NCBI GenBank assembly: GCA_036346375.1
Contig: CM070504.1
Coordinates: 6,197,890 to 6,261,889, forward strand
Length of the DNA: 64,000 nt
From: Guadua angustifolia
Lineage: Eukaryota > Streptophyta > Magnoliopsida > Poales > Poaceae
Direction: 5' to 3'
Part shown: piece by piece, positions 1 to 13,114 of the stretch
How positions within the stretch are numbered: position 1 is the stretch's first letter
Layout: each line of letters starts with the position of its first letter
Notes under the pieces: model-generated
Seen by the model: only the letters and a program-made list of their open reading frames with translations
The model's database searches: none
What the model was told of the DNA's origin: nothing
Position numbers and translations under genes: made by a program

Positions 1-159
1 AGAAGTATTCTATAAATTCTCATAAAAAAACAAAATATATAGCCCTTAATTTGGTGAACCCCAATTAAGTTGAACTATAGCAGCCATTAGATGCTATTAT
101 TTAAAAAAATAACCATCCATGTAGTAGGTCCGAGCTATAACAGCGGAGTTAAAAGAAAA

Positions 160-700
160 GGTCCATGCCAAGTAAAAATAACCAGAAATTAAAAATAAAA
201 ATAAGAGGAAAATTAGCAATTTGATTTGCATACGAATTTCAAATTAAAACCCATAAATAGATAAAATTCAAAATAAAAATTATATGAATATCAGTTGGAT
301 TCGTATTCAAATTCTAACCAAAAACTGAAATTTAAAATAATATAATTTGGAATAAAATAAAAAAATCAAAATTTCATTTTAATATGAACTCAAAAAATAG
401 ATGAAAATTAGTAGTTGGATTTGTATCAAAATTCTAACCTAAAACCAAAATTCAAAATTAAATAAAAAATATTATTTGGATTAAAATAAGTTGTCCATGT
501 CAAGTACAACAAAATTACACAAGTTCAAAATAAAATTACCAGATGGATTTATGTACAAATTCCAATGTAATACTGAAAAAGAAAGTATATAAGAAGTGCA
601 ATCCAAAAATACACAAATTCAAAATAAAAATCAAAAGGAATTAGTAATTGTTTTTAAAGTCGAAACTAAATAAAAAATAAAAAATTTTAGTTTTATTCAA
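160..700. repeat. AT-rich degenerate repeat, type shared with 9760-10860
   Basis: Irregular repetition of words like AATTCAAAATAAAAATTA, GCAATTTGATTTGCATACGA and CCATGTCAAGTACAAC. The same words recur throughout 9760-10860. No coding content. It may be the interior of an unclassified non-autonomous element. Confidence 0.6.
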
Positions 701-1019
701 AATTAAAATGGATGAAAGATGGTTTTACAATTGCTAAAAGAAAAGAGAATGTGCTAAAAATTCTCACAAAAAGATATCATTCCCATCCTTTATTTTATGG
801 ATGTTGTTTGAATCTTTGAGTGCATATATAAAAAAATACTATCTACATTCCCATCATTTATTTTATGGATCGAATATATGAATCACAAAAAAGATATCAT
901 TCCCATCATTTGTTTTTAGGACTTTGAGCAACCATTTAATACCTTCGAATCTTTGATTTGTAACATCTGAAATTTAAAATCATGCAAGACTAAAATTTAT
1001 ATAAATTTTAATTAAATCC

Positions 1020-1440
1020 TAATCCACCTACAGAATGTTTCCAAAAATTTTTTAGGAAAATTTGAAGGAATTTAATATATTTATAAAATAAAAAACAACA
1101 CCAATTTAAAACAGAAAGGACACTATCAGATTTTTATAAAAATGTACAGGTTTGATCATTATCTGAAAATTTTATGGTGTTATATTTAAACCCATAGTAT
1201 CAAGCAAAAAAAATTCCAAAATAATTGAATATAATTTGATATCTCATAAATTTCAAAATCAGAAAACCCTTAATTGAGACAGTGACATTGTCAGAATTTT
1301 ATAAAATTGTAAAAGTGTGATCATGGTTTGAAATTTTATGGGAGTATAAGTATTGCCTTAGAATCGTATAAAAAAAGTTTCAAAAATTGTTAATCACTTT
1401 TTTCTTAATTATATATAGGAGATATAAAATAGCAAAAAAA
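1020..1440. repeat. Fragment of the same AT-rich dispersed repeat
   Basis: Contains the blocks GTCAGAATTTTATAAAATTG and GTGTGATCATGGTTTGAAAT characteristic of the 54480-56720 repeat, in the same orientation. The edges are not clear. Confidence 0.6.
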
Positions 1441-1449
1441 ACCACCTTA

Positions 1450-3190
1450 GGGTGTGATTTGATTAGGTATTGATAGTTGAGAGTGTTCAATAACCGGCTT
1501 TATAGTTTGGATGGTTATTTAGAATTTTTTTAATAGTTCAGAGATATAAAATGGATTTATTCTATATACATTGCAACCTGCTGGCTATATGGATCGAATA
1601 TATCTTATGAATGATCCGTCGAATCATGAAAAAAGAGAGAAGACGTATCAGCTATCCTGTAGCATGCACCATCCATCCTGATCGGCGACAAGAAAATAGC
1701 AAAATTTAGTGTCCACTGGGCAAGAAACTAGCAGCAAACAGATGCATGGATCGATCGAGCCGCCCCACTGCACTACTTGGTTGTATATATCTGGTCGACG
1801 TGGCCTGGCGATGCATTGGAATCTCTGATCGTATCAGGAGACGTGACATTTTCGGATGATTCGATCGCTATTGCCAATGAACAAAGCGCGTGTTGCGTCG
1901 AAAAGAAAAATGTAACGAAACATTGATGGTTCCAAACACACGAGAACACTAGATTTAGATTGGTTCATAGCGTGCTAACCAATTTGATTCTTCAATCGAT
2001 AAGATAAAAGGAAAATATATGCTCAAAGCCGATGTAAAGTAACAATCGGCAAAGATCTAAATAACTACAAGAAGCCGTTTAAATCAAAGGTAACAATAAA
2101 TCCAAAACAGCTGATTAGTCAGCTGGTTAGATGGTATAATGGTAGAATTTTTCTAAGAAGACGATGCATAATAAGATCGAAAAAAATCAAACCTGGCGTA
2201 ATCGAGGATGACCGATAATCGGCGATTCGCAACTTTATCGATCAAAATTGGATTACAAGGGAAATTCTAAATTACAAAAGCTATTCCTAGTTGACAGGAA
2301 AGTAAATAAAAAAGTAGATGCGAGTTGTTTGGTTGATTGTTGTTTTTCTTTTGCTCGTCCTTGATCCCTTTTATAATGCATCGGCCAATCGTATCTTTGT
2401 TCAATGCGTTATCAATCATCATCTGTATCAGTCTTTATATATATAATTTCTATCTTTGAATTAATATTGTTATAATTTTATCTTAAACTTAACTTTTCTT
2501 TTTTAACCAATATTAGCTAAAAATATCATTTTTAGCCTTAGCATGATGCTATGCTAAATTCTAGTGCTAACAGCATGCTTGCTTGCTAGCAGGTGGAAGC
2601 GGATCCATCAGTTTCGCCCAACCAATGCGCTGTTTCTGCGCAGGAAATGGCACGGCAAATGGTGTAATGTTTGATCAGGCATTTACAGTTGGCGAAAGAT
2701 AAGAGGTATATATCAACGTCGGTCTGGAGTGACTCACGACGTGTTGTCGAGAAGAGAGTTGGTATTTGCTCAGGCGAGTTAAATTTGGTTTTCTCCGATG
2801 TGATGTGATGTGATGTGATGTGGTGCTCGAGTTGCATCGGTTTTGAAGCACTCTCACATGGGTATTAATTTCCTTCTCTAAACCATCTGATTGCAACGAA
2901 TGAATAGTCCTCGTCACTTCCAGACGTTGGAGAAAACTGTAGAAATGAGCAGCAACCCTAGAACCCTACAATATTCAGTGATCCCTAGTTTAGGGCTTGC
3001 TTTGATCATAGGAATTTTCATGCAAACATTATAACTTCCACATAATTATATCAAATTCCTGTATTCCAAACATAGTATTTAGACATCACCGCTGGACAAA
3101 ATCAAAGGTGATTCAAGGAATGTACTTTTTACTTGCATCCAGGTTTAACCATCAAGTTAATTCCATCCACTTTGGACTTAACCAAAAGAA
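1450..3190. other. Gene-free intergenic stretch
   Basis: Ordinary AT-leaning sequence. 1450-1540 resembles the right arm of the composite element at 43770-43875. Otherwise I see no gene, only the small TGATG microsatellite. Confidence 0.5.
2799..2823. repeat. TGATG pentanucleotide microsatellite
   Basis: About five tandem TGTGA/TGATG units between 2799 and 2823. Confidence 0.8.
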
Positions 3191-3194
3191 AAAC

Positions 3195-4378
3195 GGAATT
3201 GCTAGCGTTCGGAAGTCTAATGCAAAACATCCCATCTGAACGCTTCACTGGTTAAACTCCTTCCATCCACCTCTCCATTCGGCCACTATCCTGCCAATAC
3301 CCCTTACACACTTCTCTCCAATTTTCTATTCCCTAACAGCGCGCACATACACCTCCTCACATCTTCTTCCTCTTTCTGTTCTAGACCTCCACCTCTGAAC
3401 ACAAAATAACCGCTGCTAGCGAGGAGAGCAGATCTCCTATCCCTTTTCTCTCTCAAATCCTCCTCTCGCTTCTCGCTCTCCACCCTCCCTGTCCCTTCTC
3501 TCTTTGGGCCATTGGCGGCAGAGAGGTTGGGACGCTAGATTGATGAGCTTAGGAGTTGAGAGGCTGGCGGTAAAGCACCAACTCTGCCAGATTTAGGGTT
3601 CGCCAATCCTAGGTCTAAGTCTGCTACCGCCAGCTAAAGCCGTTGTGCAGAAATACATGAGCTCGCTATCCCATGTGTTCCGTAGAAAAGGGGCGATAGA
3701 GACTCCTTTGGTGTCCTCCTTCTTCGAGCTCGGCTCACCATTACCGCCCAATCCCCTTTTTCAGTAGGCTTTTCTCAACATTGTTGTTGCACTCTTTCTT
3801 CCTTGTTGCAAGGAAGATTTTTTTTGTTGCAACATATTTTTTTTTCTCAAATTTGTAGCAAAAGGATTTTGTTGCAGTGAACTTGTCAATTTGTTGCACC
3901 CGAGTATATTTTTTGCTACAATAGAATTGTTTATTTGTTGCACGGTTCTATTGTGTCGGGTTTGTTGCAATTGAATGATTTTACGTTGCACACTTAACAA
4001 TTGGTTGTTGCATTTGCTCTTTTTTGTTGTATTAGTTGCGTTGATGTCTTGCACGAAATTTTTTATTTGTTGCAATAGTTACTGTTGATGTTGCATCATA
4101 GTTTTTAGGCATTTCATATTGGTGTTTGGTTGTTTTGATGTAATGTAAATTTATTTCACTGTGGATGCTCGATTTATGTAGTTATGGTTGATTTATTATG
4201 ATAGCCTGAGTGGATTTTAAAGCACGAGAAGAGGACGCTTGCCATGAAGCTTGTGGGAAGGAGATCAACGAGAGGAAGAGAAGTAGGGGATGCAATCCGA
4301 TGGTCTGTTGCACATTTCGAACGGATGGAAGGGACATAGGTACGATGGTAACACCTAGATAGAATGTTTGGGCGCTAG
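3195..4378. mobile_element. Unclassified element with TTGTTGCA-rich core
   Basis: Outer sequences GCTAGCGTTCGGAAG (left) and TTTGGGCGCTAGT (right, inverse ACTAGCGCCCAAA) look like imperfect inverted termini. The core 3775-4100 contains about fifteen TTGTTGCA/TTGCAA words on the + strand. No transposase is visible, boundaries are tentative, and no duplication was confirmed. Confidence 0.45.
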
Positions 4379-4599
4379 TTAGTTATTCCAAAAGAAAAAT
4401 ATGCCCCAATTACAAGGAAGAACCACCCAAGGACCACCGTTGGGCCACGCAAGAGAACCCTAAACGAGAGCGAAGCCTTGATGGCTCATGATTAGTGGAT
4501 CAATCTGGCGATAGGGACACTTAAATTCTCCCAAAGCCATTTTCTTTTACCTAACCCATGTGTGCGTCTTCCATTCCCCCCAGACTTTCCAGCCCCTTT

Positions 4600-5150
4600 G
4601 TCACTAGTACTTGTTAATCTAATCTCCCTAGCCAGCGACGCAAGCACGGCCTGCTTCTAGCACTCACCAAAAGAGTACAGGGATGATGATGATGGATCAA
4701 TGCATCCACAGGAGAACGAGCAAGATTAAAACAAGGAAGAGAGCGGGGAAAAAAACCAACGACGACACGATCTGCGAGCACCCGTGCGATGGAAGTTGCC
4801 AGGCAGAAGGCGCAGAGATGCTGTCGTCTGCTTCGCTCGGCCGGTGCCGTCGTGCGCTCGCGGGCCGACCTGCAGCCCAGCTCAGCTGCGCCTCTGGCGC
4901 GCCTGCCGCGGCGTTGTACGCACAGCGGCCGACCGCGCGCGCGGGGTGGAAAAGCAAAGGCTGCCCCCGGCTCTCGCTTTTGCCGCGCACCGCGCGGACG
5001 ACCGACCATGCCGATCCCTTCGGCCTGCGGCAACGCCGCGGCAGAACGTGACGTCCCAGCAGCCGCTGCCGCCGCTTTTGCTTTGGCCGAAGTGACCACT
5101 AGCTACTGGCCGTACTGACCAAGGCCGACAACGCCTGGCTAGCTTCCCCA
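4600..5150. other. GC-rich island without a recognised gene
   Basis: High-GC stretch with many CpGs and long overlapping open frames on both strands, a composition effect. No domain is recognised in any frame. It may be a captured gene fragment or a decayed 5' region. Confidence 0.4.
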
Positions 5151-7014
5151 CGTACGTTGGAAGGCTCGGTGTATTCGGCCATTTGGGCGCATTTGGAATC
5201 TACCTCACTTCTCGTTCACGAAAGCACTACCACCAGACGATACACGTCACATATTACGCTTCTCTACCGTGCCAAGTTGTCAACGCTTTATCGGCTCCGT
5301 TCACCGCGGTACCATCCTGACAAATGTGCAGGTGATGGGCCCACCTTCCTACCAAGTTCAGGTACCACGGCAGATAACTATTGAGGTTAGGCACCACAGT
5401 ACCCCGTTCTGCCAAACTTGGGTATCGCGGTAGCTCGTCAAGCGCAGTAGGTATGGTGCCGGAGACCTACCGTGTTACCTGTCGATGCATTCACGATTGG
5501 ACAAAGGGTTATATTTATAATTTTGTTTCGGAGAATATCAAAGACGAAATAAAAGCGTGAAGGGGCAAATAGGCCTAAGCTTCTAAAGTTATTGAGGTGG
5601 CTCTTCTGTTGCTCATAGGTTGGTTCGTTCAGGTTTTCCACTGCTCATGCCATGAGATGGAATGATATCGTTTTGGAGTGTGTGGGGTGGGACAAGCGGA
5701 AAGATTGAAGAACAAAATTAGAAGCACGTAGGGAGGAAAAGTCTCTCCAAGTGTTGGTTTGCAAGTCTATCAACGTAGTCCAATGTACTTAATTAAATTG
5801 CAAAGAAATGTAGCAAATGACAGCTAGATTTGACAATTGGAGTTAGTTATTTTTGTCTCCTTACGCGCATAAATGCTGCTACTACCTACAAATTGACGAA
5901 CCGATCAAAAGATATTTAGAAGCAAACAAATCCTCCTGCTCAAATGTGAATTTTATTCTTTCTCTTTCTTCACGAAGAAACAAAAAGAATGGAGTCGCAG
6001 TAATGAAAAGGCGCGCGTTGGTGCACTGAGCAAGAGAACAGATAGCCAGTTGCCATTCGCAGGGCAGAGCATCACTCTCTGAAGTCTGAACCGACTCAAG
6101 CAGCTGAGGCCATCACCAATAGACAATCGATAAATACGCTCCCATTGAGTACAATCGAACCCAACATGACGAGTTTGACAACCCACAATCCTACGAGCAC
6201 GTCTCGGTGCTCTCCTCTCACGCTTGTAGGCTGTACGTCTGTACGCACGCACGATCTGAAGTTCTGAACCGATCGGACCAATTCACGACCAATCATGAAC
6301 CACCCCACAAAACCATGAAACTGATCAATGAAGGAACGGAAGGCTTGGCAACTGCTGTTCTCTCGTTTACGTGAATACACGTTATTTTAGCTTTTAAATC
6401 TTGTTTCTAAATTTATATCATTCTACAATTTTGAAACAATTTTTAGTTATTTTTTGTTTCATACATATAAAATAGAGTAACACGTACATATCATCTAAGA
6501 GCAATAAGTGATATAATGAAGGACAGTGATTTGATCATTTTTACACGTGTCTTAATTAAAATGCAAAATACTGAAACATTATCTATTCGTAATCGGAGAG
6601 AGTACTGTAGTGGAGTAGTACACTAATACCATAAGCGTGGCAAGGCAGACCTCTTGTCGTGCCGATGGAAAACATCAACAGCATCAACTCATGGTTGCAC
6701 CCATTATAGCGCTAGAGATTAGAGGGAGTTCAAGCCATCCACCTGTGACCGTATGCCATTTTGCAAAAAAGCTCCTCCATTTATTCGAGCTACGGATAAG
6801 TCCTTACGAATTACAAATAGGTCATTCGCGATTTTTTGTGAGGGGAAGATAATTTTTTTCATCGCGTTTGGGTCCTTGATGCGGTATTTTTCGAAAAAAC
6901 CTCCCGTTAAGTTCAAATCGCGAACAAGTCCTTTTCTAATTTTTCATGATAGCGAACAGGTCCAAAAAAAGAACAAACAGGTCCCTACTTCTTACGTCTA
7001 GGTCCTTTCTCTGT
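5151..7014. other. Gene-free intergenic stretch
   Basis: 5280-5460 has repeated GGTACC(A)CGG/CGCGGTA words resembling grass transposon interiors. 6730-7000 leads into the minisatellite with related AAAAAACC and TCGCGA words. No gene seen. Confidence 0.45.
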
Positions 7015-7545
7015 TTTTCCCGGAAAAAATGTTTTCGTCACCAAAAAAACACAGATTCGTCGAAAAAATGTTTTCGTCACCAAAAAAACCGGGAAAAAAT
7101 GTTTTCGTCACCAAAAAAATACAGATTCGTCGAAGGTTTATAGCAACTTATCGATTTGCCGACGGGTCCTAACCGTGGTTTTCTAAAAAAAACGCGGATT
7201 CGTCGAAGGTTTATAGCAGCCCATAAAAAACACAGATTCGTCGAAAAAATGTTTTCGTCACCAAAAAAACCCGGAAAAAATGTTTTCGTCACCAAAAAAA
7301 CACAGATTCGTCGAAGGTTTATAGCAACTTATCGATTTGCCGATGGGTCCTAGCCGTGGTTTTCTAAAAAAAACGCGGATTCGTCGAAAGTTTATAGCAG
7401 TCTATGGATTCGCCAATGGGTCTTACCGACCCATTTTATTTAAAAAATACGAAGATCGAAAATTCGACCAAATTTTCCGTTTTCTAAAAAAAACACAAAT
7501 TTCATCGAAGGTTTATAGCAGCCCATGGTTCGCCGATGGGTCCTA
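7015..7545. repeat. Nested minisatellite array
   Basis: A short unit containing AAAAAATGTTTTCGTCACC recurs at about 7025, 7066, 7096, 7246 and 7276. A longer unit of about 180 bp (ACAGATTCGTCGAAGGTTTA ... GGTTTTCTAAAAAAAACGCG) is repeated from 7127, 7307 and, in decayed form, to about 7545. The open frames across it are repeat-driven and not called as genes. Confidence 0.88.
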
Positions 7546-9485
7546 TCGACTTTACAAAACGGCGCAGCGTAGCGCGTTATTATTGCTAGTCTAAGGTGAA
7601 AGCCAACCTAATTCATTGGGTCCGAGGAAGCTATGCCCATCATTTCTTATTTCTTCTGTGTGTGAGAGAGACAGGTAGGGATGAACAAGACAGCCATGCG
7701 CACGGCACCTAAGCGAGATTTAGCTTCTTTTTTTCTTTCTTTTTGCCCTAGATTTTTTTTTAAAGTTTGGCCTCTATTTCAATGAAATTATAAATTTAGC
7801 TTTTTTCTCGACTACAAAAAGATTAGAAGGCAGCACGTGTCACCCACTATGATATAAGACCACAACATGTCACTATTTTTTGTATAAGAGCACGGTAGAT
7901 AACTACCACAGTCGAGGAGGAGCCAGCATTATAATTTTGTTCAAATAGAGAATAAATTTGCAAAAAAAAAATTAGGCCAGAGAGAGAAAAGAAAAAAAGA
8001 ACCAAAGTTTCCACCTAAGCCTGCTTGAATGGATGGGGAGCGTTGATGCGCCGCTCCCTCGCTGCGTGCTACACGAGTGGCACATTTGATGTGGTTTGGT
8101 ATGTTTGTTAGGCTGTATATGCTGCGTTCCTACCTGGAGGAATTGAAATCCAATGTAGTCTCAGAGGTTATAAGTGGACTGTCGGATATAGATCTTTCGA
8201 GAATATTATTCAAAAATACTGTATCGTAGCAGCACACTACTAGACAATTCAAACCATTCGTTAGCTCGATCGGACGGTTCTAGCTCACAGAGACTACCGG
8301 TTAAAAAGCTTTTCTGGAACGGGAGTCGTCTGTGTCCGAAAGGGATGGATGGCTGTGCAGCGGAGGCAGGCGCGCCGTGTAGTCCATTTGCGTCGCTGTC
8401 GTGTATGACTAATGATCATACACAGTGATAGCTGAAGTTGATAAAATAACGGAGATGGAACTTTTGGAAAATCGGATACATGTAGCATGAGAATTTTGAT
8501 CAGTCTAGCTCCATGGTAATCTCATGTCAGACATATATGTATTATTCAAAAGGTATGATAACGAAATTTCGATGTTGAGTGACAGGCATTTTTGACAGAA
8601 GTGCTTTCAAGGCGGTATGGGTTTGAAAGGCCAGTTTTGAGTTGTATTTTAGCCATGCACTTCACCCTCAAAAATATATATCTAGCTAGGTCTTACAATA
8701 TTGTCATGACGTACGGTTCTCTCGTGGTTCCACCCCTGTCACCCTGTACACCCCGGCTATCACGCTCAGGCCCTCGTGAACATGTTCCAGGTTGCTATCA
8801 TGCATGCACCATTGAAATGTCATACGGTGAGTCGTGCATCACCCCTCACCTCAAAACCAAACAAAAAATAGGACTGTATATGAATGAGGACGGCACACAA
8901 GAACAAAACGCATGCAACAAAACATTCCCCAGGCACTATCAAAATAAATCCCTTTCCACTGAGGCTCGCTGCCGCCCTAGGAGTAATTAATGATCCCAGG
9001 CGAGAAACATCTTATATACAGGTCCCTGTAACACTGTGCCCATGTCCTGCATGCAAGCCCTGGATAATCCGCTATAAATTAAAACTGGAATAATAAGATT
9101 AGCTTACGCGAGAGAATTAATCAAGGATGGGAATCTCATGCTTAGCAGCTAGCTAACGGTGCAGTGCATTTGTGGGATTAGGTTAGATTAGATCAGGCAC
9201 GTTTGGTTTGAAACAAACTTTGCCATACTAACTTTACGCACATGTGGCATGTCATATTTTTTGTGGCAACAAAATTCAATACCACAAGTGTGATAAAATT
9301 TAACAAAAATTAGAGTCTGTGGCAAGTAAGATTAGGCGTGACAAAGTTAACTTTGAACGAAACATGCCGTAAGCGTGGTTCCACGTACAGATATGCAGGC
9401 ACGATTTTTGCAATGAAACACCGTACCATCATGAGCATGGGATCTCCGACTATCTATCTATCTGTTATCTATACCTATATACTAA
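7546..9485. other. Gene-free intergenic stretch
   Basis: No recognised gene or clear mobile element. The open frame of 132 codons at 8592-8990 has no family features and non-coding composition. Confidence 0.45.
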
Positions 9486-9716
9486 GATCTTGTTTGGGAG
9501 AGCTCCAGCTCCCAGCTCCAGCTCAGATCTAACACTTATAGGCTAAAATAAAGTAAATTAAGTTTATATTTTTAGTCTAAAATGTAAACAAAATGATCTA
9601 CCTAAACACTGTTAATGTACTCACAGCTCCAGCTTCATAAATTTCTAGAGCTAGAAATACCCTGCTCCACCAACTCCACAGATTTTGGTGGAGCTGGAGC
9701 TGTCCCAAACACCCTC
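9486..9716. mobile_element. Tourist-like (PIF/Harbinger) MITE, 231 bp
   Basis: Ends GATCTTGTTTGGGAGAGCTC and GAGCTGTCCCAAACACCCTC are imperfect inverted repeats, flanked by TAA (9483-9485, 9717-9719). The interior, including TATATTTTTAGTCTAAAATG and CATAAATTTCTAGAGCTAGA, closely matches the element at 62127-62357. Confidence 0.9.
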
Positions 9717-9759
9717 TAAATAAGCATTCCGAGAAAGCGACCATGCTAATTAGAAAGAT

Positions 9760-10860
9760 CTAGCTATCTATTTGGTAGATCCGAATTATAATGGCTTAGA
9801 TTTAAAGAAAAAATCCATATCAAACACAATACAAATTAATTGAAATTCAAAATAAAAATAGATAAAAATTAGCGATTTAATTTCTGTACGAGTTCCAAAG
9901 TAACATTCATAAATAAATAAAATTTAGAATAATGATTACATGAAAATTATGAAATTAAAAGACATAGTACATCTCAAGTATAATCCAAATTAACTAAAAT
10001 TTAGAATACAAAAAGAAAAATAGTAATTTGATTTTAATACAAATTCGAATAATAACTAGATGACAATAGAAATAGGATTTACTGTAAGAATTATAGACTA
10101 AATCTAGAAACAAAATCCACCCAAGTATGTACCAAAATTATGCAAATTAGGAAAAAATAATGATTAGAGATTTGATTTGTATTATGACAAATTTAGAATA
10201 AGTTTAAGTAATAAGGTGTATAACTATACTAATTATAAATCGAGAAAATTTCCAAAAAGAACTAAATGGATATATATAATATATTTTTCAGATTTAGAAT
10301 TCCACAAATAGGCAAATTCATAATAAAAATTAAAATAATATCATGACTTTGATTTTTATTAATATATATTAGAAACAAAATTTTTGATTAAATGAAATAT
10401 CTATGTCAACTACAACTTAAAATTTAGAATAATAAACATAAAAAAATAAGAAAATTTTAAGTTGAAATAAATACCTATATATAGTGCAATATGAAATTTA
10501 TAATTAAAAGTATAAGAAAACAAGCAAATTTATTTTATATGAATTCAAAAGTGAAATACCAAAATACCTAATATCAGGAATGAAACTGAATAAAAATTCA
10601 CAATTGGATTGTATACAATATCTAAACTTAAATTTCTAGAAAAAATAATCCATGTCAAGGTGATTTGATTTGTTTATAAATTCAAAACAGCATCCGAAGA
10701 CTATTAAAATTATAATAAGAACTAAATTGAAATTATATGTTTGGTTTTAGAAAAATCCTAAAATGAATTAAATAAAAATAGGAATTTATTTCTATTCATA
10801 AAAATTAGTAACCATAAATAAAAATTGTTAAATTTATAAATGGCAAAAAATGTTTTTAGA
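9760..10860. repeat. AT-rich degenerate repeat, longer copy
   Basis: About 1.1 kb of the same words as 160-700 (AAATTCAAAATAAAAATAGA, TTTGATTT, CCATGTCAAG). The opening, TTGGTAGATCCGAATTATAA, resembles GTAGTAGGTCCGAGCTATAA at 121, which suggests a shared left edge. No coding content. Confidence 0.6.
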
Positions 10861-11826
10861 GCATTTATTGGTACGAGGCTTTTTCTATTTCATTTTTTTT
10901 TGTTTTTGCTTGATAGTAGATCCATCACCTAATTTTTCTGTCAATTAGGAGAAAAATGAAAACATCTCATTATAGACATGATTATAAGAAATATGTGGAA
11001 GAATTAAATTAGGATTAAAAATTACTATATCAACTATTTGTGTGCCACAATAAGTTGCCAACTTTTTCTTTCTTTAATAGTCATGCAAGCAAAGTAGTTA
11101 GTCTTTTGTACCATCTCTCTTAATGTTCTTTGGTTTCTTCCCTCTTGTATCAACACAAATGTTATTGACTTGGTGCGTATCAATCCGTTAACTGGGAAGC
11201 ACTTTCTATCCTTTATAGAACCGAGACGTGTTTTGAGTAATTGGCGGTTAAAGTTAACATTGAAATTAGATTGTACTTTAATCTGCTCTAAATATTTTTT
11301 ATATGAAGTAATATTTTATAATAAAATGTTATCTCTTGAGATGGCTACTAAATATTTAATCAAAAAAAATAACCGATAATGCTAGACATGGTGTTCTGGT
11401 TCTAAATACAAATATATGATATAAGACAGTCATAAATGAATGTATATTTGTCACCAATTCAGCTATCTATGTACAACACGGCATTATCAATTAGGAGGAG
11501 CAGAAGTTGGGCACACGCCACAAAACGAAATCAGAGGGGTCAGACGTGTACTTGAGGACAGCAAGGCACTTCGCCGATGACAACAGAGAGACGGGCGGGC
11601 ATTAAAAAAAATACAACAAGACAGTTCGCGTAGGCATGATATCATACTAATAAATTAACACAGCTATAATGCAGTGAATGCCTGAATGGTATGGTGGGTC
11701 TAGGAAGAGGATACCGGTTTTAGCAACATCGAGTAAAAACAATTACTAGCTAGCTTCAAGTATTGGTAAAACGAATAAGGATACATAATGAGCGAGAAGA
11801 CGCAATAAACAGGAGGAGCTAGAAAA
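10861..11826. other. Gene-free AT-rich stretch
   Basis: Nothing recognisable beyond short AT-rich frames. Confidence 0.45.
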
Positions 11827-12206
11827 CCCTGTTTGAAGCAATATATTTTCATACTTTCTAGATAATATCATAGTTTCTAAGAATGCTATAGTATTTTATA
11901 CCATAAGGTGTTTGGCTACCATACCAAAAACTATGTATTAAAAACTATGGTTTGATAGATACCATAGTATTTTTGAAATATTTGAAATTCCACTCCAACC
12001 CAAGTTTTCATGGTTTTAGCTAGCTTCTTGACTATTTCTACTCAAATACCATGGTTTGTGATATTGTATCCAAATAGTTGGTAGTTCCAACAAATACCAT
12101 GATTTCAAAGAGGTTTAGTAAAACCATGGTATTCATGACAAAACAATTGTAAACTATAGCATATCAAAATCATAGTTTTAAAAAATTATACTACTAAACA
12201 GGGCCT
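11827..12206. mobile_element. Degenerate MITE with CCCTGTTT termini
   Basis: Left end CCCTGTTTGAAG and right end CTACTAAACAGGGCC are inverted. The interior is rich in ACCATGGT/ACCATAGT words and is AT-rich. No clear target-site duplication. Confidence 0.6.
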
Positions 12207-13114
12207 AAATTATATAATATTAGAACAAATGCAGCTTCCTAAAAAATAGTTTTAACTAATGGCATATTTGAATAATACGCTTCTGTTATCCTTCAATTAA
12301 GTTCTTCCAAGATATATTTGGGGTAGAAGCTTTTCTATAATTTTATATATCTATCTAATTGCATGAAAAATCACAAAACTAATTTAATTATCACTAAAAT
12401 TGACTTATAATTAAAGGAGAAAATCAAATAGTTGTACACAATATGTCATATGTCATAAATCTAGCCATGCAAATACACAAACCACCTTGCTAGTTTTTTT
12501 TAATGTTTACGAGTTAATTAGTAGAGTTGTTAGTGGCGTTTTTTTACATCGAACACGCAAGGGCCCGGTTCCATCTCCACGTTCATATACGTTTTTGTGC
12601 CATATTTGTTTGCTTGTTTGCCATGGTGAGATGGAAATGGTAAACAGTAAACCCGGTGAAAATCATCATCACCGCAATAGTCCCTGTCATGTGATTCATC
12701 GTGTATAATCGTGTAGGCAGAGAACGTGGGGGAGAAGGCCGGAAAGCTACGGTTCGTGCGTATCTAATGGATTGATTTCGTCGCGTTTATCGTGTAGCAT
12801 TTGAATGAATTGCAAAACAGCGCAATTGCTGATGCGCACAAACGAAACGACCGGCCGATGTTTTTGCGTACCACGTAAAAAGGAACTAACAGCGGGGAGA
12901 AGCGGACGGCACTCCGGACTTTACTCCGGCACCGGACCAAAATTAAGCAGCCTCGCACGTACAAGATACTAGGACTGCACTGTTGAGAGATAATACGAAG
13001 CCGTCCTGCTGTCCACGCGATGATGAGGCAAGGACGACGTCTCATCAGAATTAAAATCCCGGGACGCATGGTATGAAAAGGGTATTTTACGCGCACCAGG
13101 GATCTTCTCAATGG
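12207..13114. other. Gene-free intergenic stretch
   Basis: AT-rich to 12500, then moderately GC-rich. A minus-strand frame at 12764-13126 has no recognisable features. Nothing else seen. Confidence 0.45.

Noticed and set aside
2586..2917. 80-codon minus-strand frames around a TGATG microsatellite
   Set aside because: The HITSHHITS repeats simply translate the microsatellite.
4614..5151. Six overlapping open frames of 75-161 codons in the GC-rich island
   Set aside because: Composition effect: both strands are open, no domain is visible, and residue content is Arg/Ala/Gly-biased in every frame.
7015..7545. Possible CRISPR-like array because of regular repeats
   Set aside because: Units are tandem without unique spacers of constant length, and the DNA is plant nuclear; it is a minisatellite.
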